From: an uncultured Bacteroidota bacterium
Lineage (GTDB): Bacteria; Bacteroidota; Bacteroidia; Bacteroidales; F082
Direction: 5' to 3'
DNA length: 60,804 nucleotides
NCBI GenBank assembly: GCA_900542475.1
Contig: UQNO01000009.1
Location: 1 to 60,804, forward strand
In this document: one piece after another, positions 17,016 through 25,660 of the stretch
Layout: every line of letters begins with the position of its first letter
How positions within the stretch are numbered: position 1 is the first letter of the stretch
Position numbers and translations under genes: made by a program
The notes under the pieces: generated by a model
Databases searched by the model: none
What the model was told of the DNA's origin: nothing
What the model saw: only the letters and a program-made list of their open reading frames with translations

Positions 17016-18782
17016 TCATTCTACAATCATAAACGGCATAAGTGCTTGAATACCGTTTATTCTCGATATTCTCTCCGCGGATTCGATATAATTGTAATAA
17101 ATTCCAAATTTTTTCTTTAATGTTGACTTTGTGTATGGTTCAGGCATACTGCCTTTCATAATCATATCCATCAAATCGGTTTGTTTCGGATAATCTTTGA
17201 TGGAATAGTCGGTAAGATGCGCTTGTTTAGCCGCATATTCTATGGCTTTGTCGAGTCCGCCGAGTTCATCTACGAGTCCGAGCTCCACGGCGTCGGCTCC
17301 TGCCCACACCCTGCCTTGTCCTATTGAGTCAACATAACTCTGACGCAGTCCGCGGGTGCGTGCCACCAATGCAGTGAAGTCGTCGTATGTGTTGCCGACA
17401 TATTTCTGCAGCATGGCTTTCTGATATTTGGTCAACGGTTCGTTGATTCTTCCGAAGTCGGCGTTCTCATTGGTCTTGACCACGTCGAAAGTCAGTCCTA
17501 ATGTCTCGTTCAGGAATTTTTTAGCGTTAGGGAAAACTCCGAAAACCCCGATAGAACCCGTCAATGTTGTTGGGTCGGCGAAGATATAGTCGCTTCCCGC
17601 CGATATCATGTATCCGCCTGAAGCCGCATAGTTGCCCATGGAGACGATGAATGGTTTCTCGGCTTTTGCAAGCTCCACTTCTCTTCTGATGACATCTGAT
17701 GCCAATGCGCTGCCGCCGGGTGAGTTCACGCGCATCACTATGGCTTTCACTTTCTTGTTTTCGCGGGCCTCGCGGATGGCCTTGGACAATGTTATCGAGC
17801 CGATTGTCTCATCGTCACCGTCGCCGTCGATGATTTCCCCGTTGGCATATATTAAGGCTATCTTGTCGGCTTTGGCCTTGGCTTCCGGTCTCACACTCGC
17901 ATATTGCGCGTTGTTTAAAATGTTGATTTTCTTGGATTTGTCTATCCCTGCAAGTCCCTTGATCCTGGCGATAATCTCGTCTCGGTAAACGAGACCGTCA
18001 ACGAAGCCTTCCTCAAGAGCCACTTCGGCATCGAAAGTCAGAGCCAAATCGTCGGCTAACGTGTTGATTCTATCTATGCTGATGCCTCTCGTGGCGTTGA
18101 TGTCGCTGACGACTTTAAACCAGACGGTGTTGAGAAGCTTGCTCATCTGTTCGCGGTTTGCCTCGCTCATCTTGTCAAGAAAATAAGGCTCAACGGCACT
18201 CTTGAATTTGTTGTTCGGTCCTCTGACAATCTGTATCTCTATGTCAAGTTTGTCGAGAAGATTCTTGTAAAACATAACCTGCGCCGACATTCCGTGTATG
18301 TCGAGCATGCCTTCCGGGTTGAGATAAATCTCGTCGCCAGCTGTCGCAAGATAATAGGCGTTCTGCCCTAAAACATCAGAATATGTGATGACGAATTTAC
18401 CTGATTCCCTGAAACTAAAGAGATGATTTCGTATCTCTTCGATGTTTGCCATGGAGGTCCCGATTGTTGACAATTCCATGAATATCCCGCTGATGTTAGG
18501 GTCGTTTTTTGCCGCGTCGATGTTGGCGATAATGTCGTTCATGCCCGACAAATCGGCGTTGATGTCGTTGCGTAAACCCATCAAGAGACCTATGATGTCG
18601 TCTTTTGTCGTCCTTTCTGGAATGACATAGTCGAGGTTCATGTAAAGCACTGTTTTCGGCTTTGCGCTAACAGTGTCGCTTGTGCTTGAACCAATAGTCC
18701 ATATCAATAGTATCAGCGCTATTGTCAGCATCAATGCCGATCCGAGGCATGATGCGAACATAAATTTAAAGAACTGCTTCAT
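17016..18782 (-). CDS. sppA: Signal peptide peptidase SppA, 67K type
   Basis: A membrane-anchored serine protease that digests leftover signal peptides in the periplasm. One N-terminal membrane segment (residues ~8-32) anchors two tandem SppA domains, as in the 67-kDa E. coli type. The N-terminal domain supplies the general-base lysine in NNKFKSAVEPYF; the C-terminal domain supplies the nucleophile in GNYAASGGYMIS, preceded by MRVNSPGGSALASD. Length (588 aa) is normal. It is the first gene of a minus-strand pair with the acyltransferase and diverges from folK across a compact promoter region. Function is confident from both catalytic residues. Confidence 0.95.
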   Translation of the reverse strand: MKQFFKFMFASCLGSALMLTIALILLIWTIGSSTSDTVSAKPKTVLYMNLDYVIPERTTKDDIIGLLMGLRNDINADLSGMNDIIANIDAAKNDPNISGIFMELSTIGTSMANIEEIRNHLFSFRESGKFVITYSDVLGQNAYYLATAGDEIYLNPEGMLDIHGMSAQVMFYKNLLDKLDIEIQIVRGPNNKFKSAVEPYFLDKMSEANREQMSKLLNTVWFKVVSDINATRGISIDRINTLADDLALTFDAEVALEEGFVDGLVYRDEIIARIKGLAGIDKSKKINILNNAQYASVRPEAKAKADKIALIYANGEIIDGDGDDETIGSITLSKAIREARENKKVKAIVMRVNSPGGSALASDVIRREVELAKAEKPFIVSMGNYAASGGYMISAGSDYIFADPTTLTGSIGVFGVFPNAKKFLNETLGLTFDVVKTNENADFGRINEPLTKYQKAMLQKYVGNTYDDFTALVARTRGLRQSYVDSIGQGRVWAGADAVELGLVDELGGLDKAIEYAAKQAHLTDYSIKDYPKQTDLMDMIMKGSMPEPYTKSTLKKKFGIYYNYIESAERISRINGIQALMPFMIVE

Positions 18783-18798
18783 TGTTTAAAAATTTTTT

Positions 18799-18827
18799 CA
18801 AAGATACAATTTCTTTCATTATATTTG
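18799..18827. promoter_or_regulatory. Divergent promoters of sppA and folK
   Basis: On the minus strand TATCTTTG (18799-18806) faces sppA. On the plus strand TATATTTG (18820-18827) faces folK, with TTTC (18796-18799) about 20 bases upstream as a possible -33. The two -7 elements are only 13 bases apart, so the promoters may compete. Confidence 0.55.
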
Positions 18828-18853
18828 CATGTTGTAAGGCAAAAAAATTTTTC

Positions 18854-19375
18854 ATGGCTTCTGAATTGGTATTCATTTTGTTAGGTTCGAATCTTGGTGA
18901 CCGGGAATCTCTTATGAATCAGGCAAGGATAATGATAGGAGAGAGGTGTGGCGAGATTGTAGCCAGGTCGCGTCTTTACGAGTCGGAACCCTGGGGTTTT
19001 GAGTCGGAGCAATGGTTTTTGAATCAGATTGTGGAGGTTGTCACGTCGTTGTCGCCTGACGAACTGATGCTGTCGTTGCTTGCCATTGAGAAGACGCTTG
19101 GTCGTGACCGCAGCGTGCCGCATGAGGGTTATGTATCGCGCCCGATGGACCTCGATATTCTTTACTATGGCGACAAAGTGATTGACACACAATTAGTCGC
19201 GGCACCGCACCCGCGCCTCCACCAACGTCGTTTTACCCTGCTGCCGCTCTGTGATATAGCCCTTGACTTTGTGCATCCGATCTTGAGAAAATCAAACCGG
19301 CAGCTTCTCGATGAATGTCATGACACCGGTGTCGTAAGAGTTTTTAATGCGTGGACAAATGTAAATCAGTCATAA
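18854..19375 (+). CDS. folK: 2-amino-4-hydroxy-6-hydroxymethyldihydropteridine diphosphokinase
   Basis: This pyrophosphokinase transfers pyrophosphate from ATP to 6-hydroxymethyl-dihydropterin in folate synthesis. Family motifs are LLGSNLGDRESLM at the start, EPWGFESEQWFLNQIVEV around residue 45, TLGRDR, and the metal-binding RPMDLDILYYGD near residue 102, then PHPRLHQRRFTLLPL. I start at ATG 18854 (173 aa) because homology begins there and because the longer frame from 18782 spans the -7 element at 18820-18827. Ten bases separate it from the deoxynucleoside kinase gene, probably in one operon. Confidence 0.95.
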   Translation: MASELVFILLGSNLGDRESLMNQARIMIGERCGEIVARSRLYESEPWGFESEQWFLNQIVEVVTSLSPDELMLSLLAIEKTLGRDRSVPHEGYVSRPMDLDILYYGDKVIDTQLVAAPHPRLHQRRFTLLPLCDIALDFVHPILRKSNRQLLDECHDTGVVRVFNAWTNVNQS

Positions 19376-19384
19376 ATAAGATAT

Positions 19385-20023
19385 ATGAGATATAATTACG
19401 TGGCAATAGAAGGCACGATGGGTGCAGGCAAGACAACATTGTCAACGATGATTTCGCGCGATTTCAACGGAAAACTCTTCCTCGAAGAGTTTGAACCCGA
19501 CAAGAATCCGTTTCTGGCGAAGTTTTACGAAAACCCCGACAAATACGCCTTTCAAGTGGAGATGACATTTCTCGCCTTGCGTTTTCAACAACAGAAAGAC
19601 AAACTCGGAAATCTTGACCTTTTCCACGATTTCATCATATCTGATTACTATGTGGCAAAATCGCTCATCTTCTCGCGGGAGAACCTGCAACCAGATGAAT
19701 ATGAACTGTTTTCGAGGTTCTTCAATATCATTTTCTCAAATATCCCCAAACCGGAACTGATGGTGTACCTGTATCTCGATGTGGAGCATCTGCAATATAA
19801 TATTCGCAAGCGTGGAAGAGACTATGAGCAGAATATCGACGACTCGTATCTTGAGCATCTTCAGCAGGGTTATTTCGATTTTATCAAGCAGCAGAACGAC
19901 ATGCGTATCTTGATTTTGGATACTAATAACATTGACTTTGTCGCTAACAGGAGAGATTATGAGAGGATGGTGGAAGCTATCAACCAGCCTTACGACATAG
20001 GAATCCACAGGTTGGTTATGTGA
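19385..20023 (+). CDS. Deoxynucleoside kinase
   Basis: A cytosolic salvage enzyme that phosphorylates deoxynucleosides. It has the P-loop GTMGAGKTTL at residues ~10-19, a substrate-binding stretch EEFEPDKNPFL, the helix FQVEMTFLALRFQQ with the family Q residues, ISDYYVAKSLIFSREN and an arginine-rich lid RKRGRDYEQN. Length (212 aa) is typical for the dAK/dGK/dCK family; base preference cannot be told. Pairing with folK is common in Bacteroidetes. A strong bidirectional terminator follows four bases after the stop. Confidence 0.9.
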   Translation: MRYNYVAIEGTMGAGKTTLSTMISRDFNGKLFLEEFEPDKNPFLAKFYENPDKYAFQVEMTFLALRFQQQKDKLGNLDLFHDFIISDYYVAKSLIFSRENLQPDEYELFSRFFNIIFSNIPKPELMVYLYLDVEHLQYNIRKRGRDYEQNIDDSYLEHLQQGYFDFIKQQNDMRILILDTNNIDFVANRRDYERMVEAINQPYDIGIHRLVM

Positions 20024-20027
20024 TTGA

Positions 20028-20067
20028 CGACAAAAAAGGTCTCCTAAACAGGAGACCTTTTTTGTCG
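20028..20067. terminator. Perfect 18-bp bidirectional terminator
   Basis: Arms 20028-20045 and 20050-20067 are perfectly complementary around the four-base loop AAAC. A-rich and T-rich flanks give U tracts in both directions, so it ends both the deoxynucleoside kinase operon and the convergent ompA gene. Confidence 0.92.
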
Positions 20068-20086
20068 TTTTTACCTGAAACTCGGA

Positions 20087-21451
20087 TTACTTGTTGATGT
20101 AAACCTGTGTTTTTCTGAGTTTTTTCAAAATATTGTTCAGTTCAGGATACTTGGCTTTCATCTGGTTCAAAGCTGCTGTCTGATCATCGGCGTTTTTGAT
20201 GTTCTTGGCAATCTCGGCTTTGTTTGCGATGTTTGACTCTTCAAGGGCTTGGAAGAAACCGTCCCAGTCTGAACCCATGCCTTTTGCGTCGAATCTGATG
20301 TCTTCGGCTTTGTCACCAAGTTCTCTCTTGATGTAGTTGGTTGTGGCTTTTGCGCGGTTTTCTGAAAGTTTCTCGTTCTGTGCGTCGTTGCCCTCTGGTG
20401 AAGCATAGCCGATGGCTTTGATTGTGTGGATCCCTCTGCCGTTTTCAATCTCTTCGCCGATTCCTCTCACCTGGTCTCTGTTGGCTTTTGTGTCTTCAAC
20501 TTCTGCCTGGCCAACTTTGAATGTGAGGTGAATGTCTTTTTCCTCATAGTATTTCTCGAGTGTCTTGGCGTCGTCAGCTTGTTCCTGTGCCGGAGCTGCT
20601 GCCTGTGCTGTTGGCTGATAGTCTTTCAATGCTTCTTCGACAGCGTCTTTCACTGCTTGTTGGATGGCTTCTTTACATGCTTCGCAATCCGGAGCTTTCT
20701 CTTCTGCTGAAGCGATTGTTGGAGCGACTGCCGCGGCAGGAGCCGGGGCGGCTTTTCTGAATTTGTATCTGAAACCAACCGCACCTGTCGAATACCAGTC
20801 ATAGTGGTCGCCGCCTGCATAGGCCTCAAGACGGTCAGTGTCTGTGTAAGTTGTCATGATGTCAAGGAAAAGAGCGCAGTTTCTGTTGAGGTTGAACTCA
20901 AACTCAACACCGAAAGGAACTTCCCAAACAATTTTTCTGCCACCGATGCCGTTGCCCTTCAACTCTTTCGGTGAATCGTCATAACCAACTTTAATAGTAT
21001 TGCCGTTCTGGTTGATTCTTGCCTGGAACATCATCTGTCCGAAACCGACGTGTGGCTTCAATCCGAACACTCTGTCAGGTTTATAACCCCAGATAAGGCT
21101 TACGAGGTCTGCCGACACATTCAAGTCATAAGCGAAGAAACTCGCATTTTCAACTGTGAAGACGTTGTCTAATTTGCCTTTCAAAGTTCCGGCTGAAATT
21201 CTACCGTAGGCTGAAAAATGGTTTGCGAAAACATAACCGCCGTGGATGCCCATCTCCGGTCTCACGTTTTTGAGATATTCATTCGGCTTGTTGTCACCAT
21301 AAAGGAGTGTCGCACCCTCGTCAAAGCCGACATACCAATAATTGTTATTACTTGCTTTAGTCTGGTTTTCTTCCGTACTCTGTCCGAAGAAAGCCAAAGG
21401 CATAATTGCTAATGCAATGAATAGTAATGATTTGAATGTAAATTTACTCAT
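20087..21451 (-). CDS. OmpA family outer membrane protein (454 aa)
   Basis: An abundant-type outer membrane protein linking the membrane to peptidoglycan. A signal peptide (MSKFTFKSLLFIALAIMPLAF, cleaved near FGQS) leads into an N-terminal beta-barrel of about 240 residues with alternating aromatic strands ending VGFRYKFRK. Next come an Ala/Pro linker with a CEAC pair and a C-terminal OmpA peptidoglycan-binding domain (VRGIGEEIENGRGIHTIKAIGYASPEGNDAQNEKLSENRA). The start at 21451 is preferred over the longer frame because the signal peptide begins there and the -7 element (21501-21508) lies upstream. The gene stands alone between two convergent or tandem neighbours. Confidence 0.92.
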   Translation of the reverse strand: MSKFTFKSLLFIALAIMPLAFFGQSTEENQTKASNNNYWYVGFDEGATLLYGDNKPNEYLKNVRPEMGIHGGYVFANHFSAYGRISAGTLKGKLDNVFTVENASFFAYDLNVSADLVSLIWGYKPDRVFGLKPHVGFGQMMFQARINQNGNTIKVGYDDSPKELKGNGIGGRKIVWEVPFGVEFEFNLNRNCALFLDIMTTYTDTDRLEAYAGGDHYDWYSTGAVGFRYKFRKAAPAPAAAVAPTIASAEEKAPDCEACKEAIQQAVKDAVEEALKDYQPTAQAAAPAQEQADDAKTLEKYYEEKDIHLTFKVGQAEVEDTKANRDQVRGIGEEIENGRGIHTIKAIGYASPEGNDAQNEKLSENRAKATTNYIKRELGDKAEDIRFDAKGMGSDWDGFFQALEESNIANKAEIAKNIKNADDQTAALNQMKAKYPELNNILKKLRKTQVYINK

Positions 21452-21500
21452 AATTGTTAATTTTTTTATAATTAAAAAATGTCCCTGTATTTCACGATTG

Positions 21501-21508
21501 CAAAGATA
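21501..21508 (-). promoter_or_regulatory. -7 element of the ompA-family gene
   Basis: CAAAGATA reads TATCTTTG on the minus strand, 49 bases before the ATG. The best -33 candidate (CTTG, 21531-21534) is 22 bases away, slightly longer than ideal. Confidence 0.5.
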
Positions 21509-21586
21509 GGTAAAAAATCCAATAGTATTACAAGAAAAACAAAAAAATGTCAAAAAGATAAATATTTAGACAAAAAACATTTATAA

Positions 21587-22126
21587 TCAATCTGTTATAA
21601 TCAAATTTTTTAAATCTTCAAACAGATGGTACATTACAATTCCTCCCGATACCGATACATTTAAAGAATGTTTCGTGCCTTTTTGCGGTATTTCCACTGC
21701 TTGTTCGCAGTATTTCAGTATCTCGTCGTCAACGCCGTCAACCTCGTTGCCAAACACATAGGCCGACTTTTCAGGAGTCTTGAAGTCGTTCAGCATGATG
21801 CTGTTCTCGACTTGTTCTACGGCGAAGATTCTATAACCCGATGACTTCAGTTGCCGGCAGGCCTCCTCCGTTGTGTCGAAATACTTCCATTCGACACTCT
21901 CGTCGGCGCCAAGGGCTGTTTTGTGAATTTCGCGGTGCGGCGGACAAGCTGTTATCCCGCAAAGGTATATCGACTCAATGCGGAAAGCGTCGGCGGTGCG
22001 GAAAAAAGAGCCGACATTCTCCATAGAGCGCACGTTGTCAAGCACTATTATAACAGGTATCTTGTCGATATCATGATACTCGGCGATGTTCAGCCTGTTC
22101 AACTCTGGCGTCGTCAATTTTCGCAT
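21587..22126 (-). CDS. TrmH/SpoU family RNA methyltransferase
   Basis: A SPOUT-fold 2'-O-ribose methyltransferase acting on tRNA or rRNA with AdoMet. The three SpoU motifs are present in order: IVLDNVRSMENVGSFFRTADAF (motif 1), YVFGNEVDGVDDE (motif 2) and IPQKGTKHSLNVSVSGGIVMY (motif 3, with the knot's cofactor loop). At 179 aa it is a minimal catalytic domain without the N-terminal RNA-binding extension of RlmB, so the target nucleotide is uncertain. Its promoter region is shared back to back with mutS. Confidence 0.9.
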   Translation of the reverse strand: MRKLTTPELNRLNIAEYHDIDKIPVIIVLDNVRSMENVGSFFRTADAFRIESIYLCGITACPPHREIHKTALGADESVEWKYFDTTEEACRQLKSSGYRIFAVEQVENSIMLNDFKTPEKSAYVFGNEVDGVDDEILKYCEQAVEIPQKGTKHSLNVSVSGGIVMYHLFEDLKNLIITD

Positions 22127-22141
22127 AAAGTGATTTTTTTT

Positions 22142-22194
22142 GCAAAAATAGTTATTTTTTTTTGATGAAGTTTCAAGAAAAAATCGTAATTTTG
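22142..22194. promoter_or_regulatory. Divergent promoters of the RNA methyltransferase and mutS
   Basis: CAAAAATA (22142-22149; TATTTTTG on the minus strand) faces the methyltransferase. TAATTTTG (22187-22194) faces mutS, with TTTG at 22161-22164, 22 bases upstream. Both -33 spacings are somewhat long. Confidence 0.45.
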
Positions 22195-22246
22195 TACATT
22201 ATTAGCATCTTGAACTAACAACGAGTATTTTTAAATTTTTGTAATT

Positions 22247-24853
22247 ATGGCTAATCCTAACGACACCCCATTAATGAGGCAGTACTATGCTTTCAAGGCG
22301 AAATATCCTGAAGCGATGTTGTTGTTTCGTGTCGGCGACTTTTATGAGACTTATGGTGAAGATGCGAAGAAGTCGTCGGAGATATTGGGCATAGTTCTTA
22401 CAAGACGTTCCAACGGAACCTCTGTGGGTTCGGAGATGGCGGGCTTTCCACATCATGCACTCGACACCTATCTGCCGAAACTGGTCAGGGCAGGGCTGAA
22501 GGTGGCTGTGTGTGAGCAACTTGAAGATCCGAAGTCGGCCAAAGGCTTGGTGAAAAGAGGCGTTGTGGAGCTGGTGACACCGGGTGTTACATATAACGAC
22601 AATGTGCTCGTTCAAAAAGAGAACAACTTTCTCGCCTCGGTGCATCTTGAGAAAAACGAGAGCGGCATAGCGTTTCTTGATGTCTCGACGGGAGAGTTTT
22701 ATCTGACGCAGGGCAATAACGAGTATGTCGATAAGCTGATGCAGAGCTTCAACCCCTCGGAAGTGCTTTGCCAACGTAACAAACGCCGCGACTTTATCGA
22801 GGCTTTCGGCGATAAATATTTCCTGTCGGTGTTCGATGACTGGGTGTTTACCGACGATTATGCCAATGATATGCTTATGCGTCATTTCAACACCACCTCC
22901 TTGAAAGGTTTCGGTGTCGATGACTTCCCGAAGGGCATAGTGGCGGCAGGTGCGGCAATCCATTATCTTCATGAGACGCAGCATGATAAGATAGATTATA
23001 TCACCTCGCTCTCGCGAATCGACCAGGGACAGTTTGTGTGGCTCGATAAGTTCACGATTCGTAACCTTGAGCTTCTCAACACTCCGAACCCTAATGCAAA
23101 AACCCTTATCGACATCATCGACAAGACCGTCTCGCCCATGGGGTCGCGGCTTCTGCGCCGCTGGATTTCGCTGCCGCTCAAAAACAAAGAACAAATCCAT
23201 GCTCGATACGAGGTCGTGGATTATTTTTATAAAAACAAAGATGTTGTCGCTAAATTTCAAGATGCGATACGTCAAGTGGGTGATTTGGAGCGACTTATCT
23301 CCAAAGTGTCGCTCGCTCGGGTAAACCCTCGCGAGCTCCTGCAAGTAGCATGCGCTCTCGAGCAAATCACAACGCTACGCGAACTGTGCGAAAAAAGCGA
23401 TAATGCGGCCGTGAAAGCCTTCGCCGAACAGCTGAATCCATGTGATTCAATACGAAATAGAATCAAGAAAGAGATTCGCCCCGATGCCCCCGCGACGACA
23501 TCTAAAGGCAATTTCATCGCCGACGGAGTCGATGCCGAACTCGATGACTTGAGAAACCTCTCTCGTTCCGGAAAGGATTACCTTATTAATATACAACACC
23601 GCGAGATGGCGACAACGGGCATCTCTTCGCTGAAAGTGGGATTCAACAACGTGTTTGGCTATTATCTTGAGGTTACTAACACCCACAAAGACAAGGTGCC
23701 TGCCGAATGGATTCGTAAGCAAACACTGGCAAATGCCGAACGCTATGTCACGGAGGAGTTGAAAGAATATGAACAGAAAATTCTCGGTGCTGAAGAAAAA
23801 ATACAAATTATAGAAGACCGTATGTATGCTGAATTGGTGAGTGCTACGGCGGAATTTGTCGCGCCAATACAACTCGACGCCGCATTGGTGGCGAAAATCG
23901 ACTGCCTCGTCAACTTCGGCTTCATCGCCTTGAATAACAACTATGTCATGCCAACGGTTGACGACTCGTATGTCATTGATATCAAAGAAGGCCGGCATCC
24001 TGTCATCGAGCGGATAATGCCGGTGGGCGAGGAGTATATCTCCAATGATGTGTATCTTGATCGCGAGAAACAACAAATCATAATAATTACCGGTCCTAAT
24101 ATGTCGGGTAAATCGGCGTTGTTGAGACAGACCGCGCTCATCGTTTTGCTGGCGCAGATAGGTTCTTTTGTCCCGGCAACCGAAGCCCGTATCGGCTTGG
24201 TTGACAAGATATTCACGCGTGTCGGCGCAAGCGACAACATATCGTCGGGAGAGTCCACTTTCATGGTGGAGATGAATGAAACGGCATCGATTTTGAACAA
24301 TGTGTCGAACAGAAGTCTCATCTTGCTTGATGAAATCGGGCGAGGCACCAGCACTTACGACGGTATCAGCATCGCATGGGCTATAACTGAATATCTGCAC
24401 GAGCATCCTACAATGCGTGCCAAAGTGATGTTCGCCACTCATTATCACGAACTTAACGAGATGGAAGTGTCGTTCAAAAGGATTAAGAATTATCACGTCG
24501 CCGTTAAGGAGGTGGGTAATAAAGTCGTCTTTTTGAGGAAACTAAAGAGAGGTGGCAGCGCACATAGCTTCGGCATCCATGTGGCGGCAATGGCAGGAAT
24601 GCCTCGTAAAGTCGTTGACAGAGCGGACGCTCTGTTGTCGATGCTCGAGAAATCACACTCGCATGAAAATCTCGACGAAGCTGTCAGGGAAAACAAGCAA
24701 ATCGACAGTATGCAACTCAGCTTCATACAACTCGACGACCCCTTGTTGTTGCAGATTAAAGACGATATTTTAAATATCAATATCGACACATTGACACCGG
24801 TTGAAGCACTGATGAAACTTAACGAGATTAAAAAGATGTTAAAAAATTATTGA
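22247..24853 (+). CDS. mutS: DNA mismatch repair protein MutS
   Basis: The mismatch-sensing ATPase of post-replicative repair. The N-terminal domain carries the mismatch-contacting F-x-E motif in RVGDFYETYGEDA (near residue 30), followed by connector, core/lever (SPMGSRLLRRW, NVFGYYLEVTNTHKDKVP) and clamp regions. The ATPase has Walker A GPNMSGKSALLRQ, LVDKIFTRVGASDNISSGEST and Walker B LLDEIGRGTSTYDG, then ATHYHELNEM. Length (868 aa) is full. The C-terminal TPVEALMKLNEIKKML is the conserved dimerisation tail. No mutL is in the window. Divergent from the RNA methyltransferase. Confidence 0.97.
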   Translation: MANPNDTPLMRQYYAFKAKYPEAMLLFRVGDFYETYGEDAKKSSEILGIVLTRRSNGTSVGSEMAGFPHHALDTYLPKLVRAGLKVAVCEQLEDPKSAKGLVKRGVVELVTPGVTYNDNVLVQKENNFLASVHLEKNESGIAFLDVSTGEFYLTQGNNEYVDKLMQSFNPSEVLCQRNKRRDFIEAFGDKYFLSVFDDWVFTDDYANDMLMRHFNTTSLKGFGVDDFPKGIVAAGAAIHYLHETQHDKIDYITSLSRIDQGQFVWLDKFTIRNLELLNTPNPNAKTLIDIIDKTVSPMGSRLLRRWISLPLKNKEQIHARYEVVDYFYKNKDVVAKFQDAIRQVGDLERLISKVSLARVNPRELLQVACALEQITTLRELCEKSDNAAVKAFAEQLNPCDSIRNRIKKEIRPDAPATTSKGNFIADGVDAELDDLRNLSRSGKDYLINIQHREMATTGISSLKVGFNNVFGYYLEVTNTHKDKVPAEWIRKQTLANAERYVTEELKEYEQKILGAEEKIQIIEDRMYAELVSATAEFVAPIQLDAALVAKIDCLVNFGFIALNNNYVMPTVDDSYVIDIKEGRHPVIERIMPVGEEYISNDVYLDREKQQIIIITGPNMSGKSALLRQTALIVLLAQIGSFVPATEARIGLVDKIFTRVGASDNISSGESTFMVEMNETASILNNVSNRSLILLDEIGRGTSTYDGISIAWAITEYLHEHPTMRAKVMFATHYHELNEMEVSFKRIKNYHVAVKEVGNKVVFLRKLKRGGSAHSFGIHVAAMAGMPRKVVDRADALLSMLEKSHSHENLDEAVRENKQIDSMQLSFIQLDDPLLLQIKDDILNINIDTLTPVEALMKLNEIKKMLKNY

Positions 24854-24896
24854 TTATCAAAGGATTGGATTATAGATAAAAAATTTAAAAAAAAAC

Positions 24897-24927
24897 GTTG
24901 ACGGTATTTAAAAAAGTTGTACTTTTG
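24897..24927 (+). promoter_or_regulatory. Promoter of the tRNA-repeat locus
   Basis: GTTG (24897-24900), 19 bases, TACTTTTG (24920-24927). Transcription would start just before the first repeat unit (24943) and read through all three tRNA genes. Confidence 0.55.
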
Positions 24928-24942
24928 CACCGTTGTTTCAAA

Positions 24943-25011
24943 GCGGATTTCTTGGAGCAGCGAGGGCAGAATCAAGTTTGTTTGTTTTGCCGAGTCGTGA
25001 CAAGAAGCCGC
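24943..25011 (+). repeat. tRNA-associated hairpin repeat, unit 1
   Basis: A 69-bp unit that starts GCGGATTTCTTGG and ends ACAAGAAGCCGC; the ends are inverted repeats that could close a long stem, with a second internal pairing (GGCAGAA with TTTTGCC). It precedes the first tRNA-Gly, and its last four bases (CCGC) begin a second perfect hairpin that runs into the tRNA. Confidence 0.85.
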
Positions 25012-25032
25012 AAAATTTTGGAACAAAATTTT

Positions 25033-25036
<4 letters not shown>
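25008..25036 (+). promoter_or_regulatory. Perfect hairpin overlapping the 5' end of tRNA-Gly copy 1
   Basis: CCGCAAAATTTTG (25008-25020), loop GAA, CAAAATTTTGCGG (25024-25036). The last four bases, GCGG, are nucleotides 1-4 of the tRNA, so this hairpin competes with the acceptor stem (GCGGAAA/TTTCCGC). It could affect tRNA processing or act as an attenuator; that is inference. Confidence 0.7.
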
Positions 25037-25105
<69 letters not shown>

Positions 25106-25141
25106 CATGGTTCTTTAAAATATGAATCGCATAGTTCCCAG

Positions 25142-25382
25142 GCGGACTTCTTGGAGCAGCGAGGGCAGAATCAAGCTTGTTTGTTTTGCCGAGTCGTGAC
25201 AAGAAGCCGCAAAATGAAAGCCGGTTGCGGACTTCTTGGAGCAGCGAGGGCAGAATCAAAACTTGTTTGTTTTGCCGAGTCGTGACAAGAAGCCGCAAAA
25301 TGAAAGCCGGTTGCGGACTTCTTGGAGCAGCGAGGGCAGAATCAAAACTTGTTTGTTTTGCCGAGTCGTGACAAGAAGCCGC
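25142..25382 (+). repeat. tRNA-associated hairpin repeat, units 2-4 in tandem
   Basis: Three copies lie head to tail: 25142-25210, 25227-25296 and 25313-25382. Units 2 and 3 are each followed by the same 16-base spacer (AAAATGAAAGCCGGTT), giving a period of 85-86 bp; unit 4 is followed by the hairpin and tRNA-Gly as in unit 1. Units differ from each other mainly around AAGCTTG/AAAACTTG. Each has GCGG...CTTCTTG and CAAGAAG.CCGC ends that can pair. The array can be read through in frames giving repeated peptides, but these are not credible genes. Confidence 0.88.
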
Positions 25383-25403
25383 AAAATTTTGGAACAAAAT
25401 TTT

Positions 25404-25407
<4 letters not shown>
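25379..25407 (+). promoter_or_regulatory. Perfect hairpin overlapping the 5' end of tRNA-Gly copy 2
   Basis: Same 13-bp perfect stem as at 25008-25036 (arms 25379-25391 and 25395-25407, loop GAA). Its right arm again covers the first four tRNA bases. Confidence 0.7.
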
Positions 25408-25476
<69 letters not shown>

Positions 25477-25489
25477 CCAAGATATAAGT

Positions 25490-25574
25490 GCCTGAGTGGC
25501 GGAATCGGTAGACGCGCCGGACTTAAAATCCTGTGTCCATTGTGGACGTGCCGGTTCGACCCCGGCCTCAGGTA
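25490..25574 (+). tRNA. tRNA-Leu (anticodon TAA)
   Basis: An 85-nt class II tRNA. Acceptor GCCTGAG/CTCAGGT (one G-T pair), D arm GCGGAATCGGTAGACGC, anticodon stem CCGGA with loop CTTAAAA (anticodon TAA), a long variable arm (TGTCCATTGTGGACG) and T arm GCCGG-TTCGACC-CCGGC. It lies 13 bases after tRNA-Gly copy 2 and is probably in the same transcript. Confidence 0.95.
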
Positions 25575-25660
25575 CGAGAAGATACAAAGACTTAAAATAT
25601 TGGCAATCAATGTTTTAAGTCTTTCTTTGTTAAATAACATAAAAAAACAAAAAAAACATT

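Noticed and set aside
22271..23365. Long minus-strand frame of 364 codons within mutS
   Set aside because: Antisense shadow of mutS codon structure; no signal, promoter or motif.
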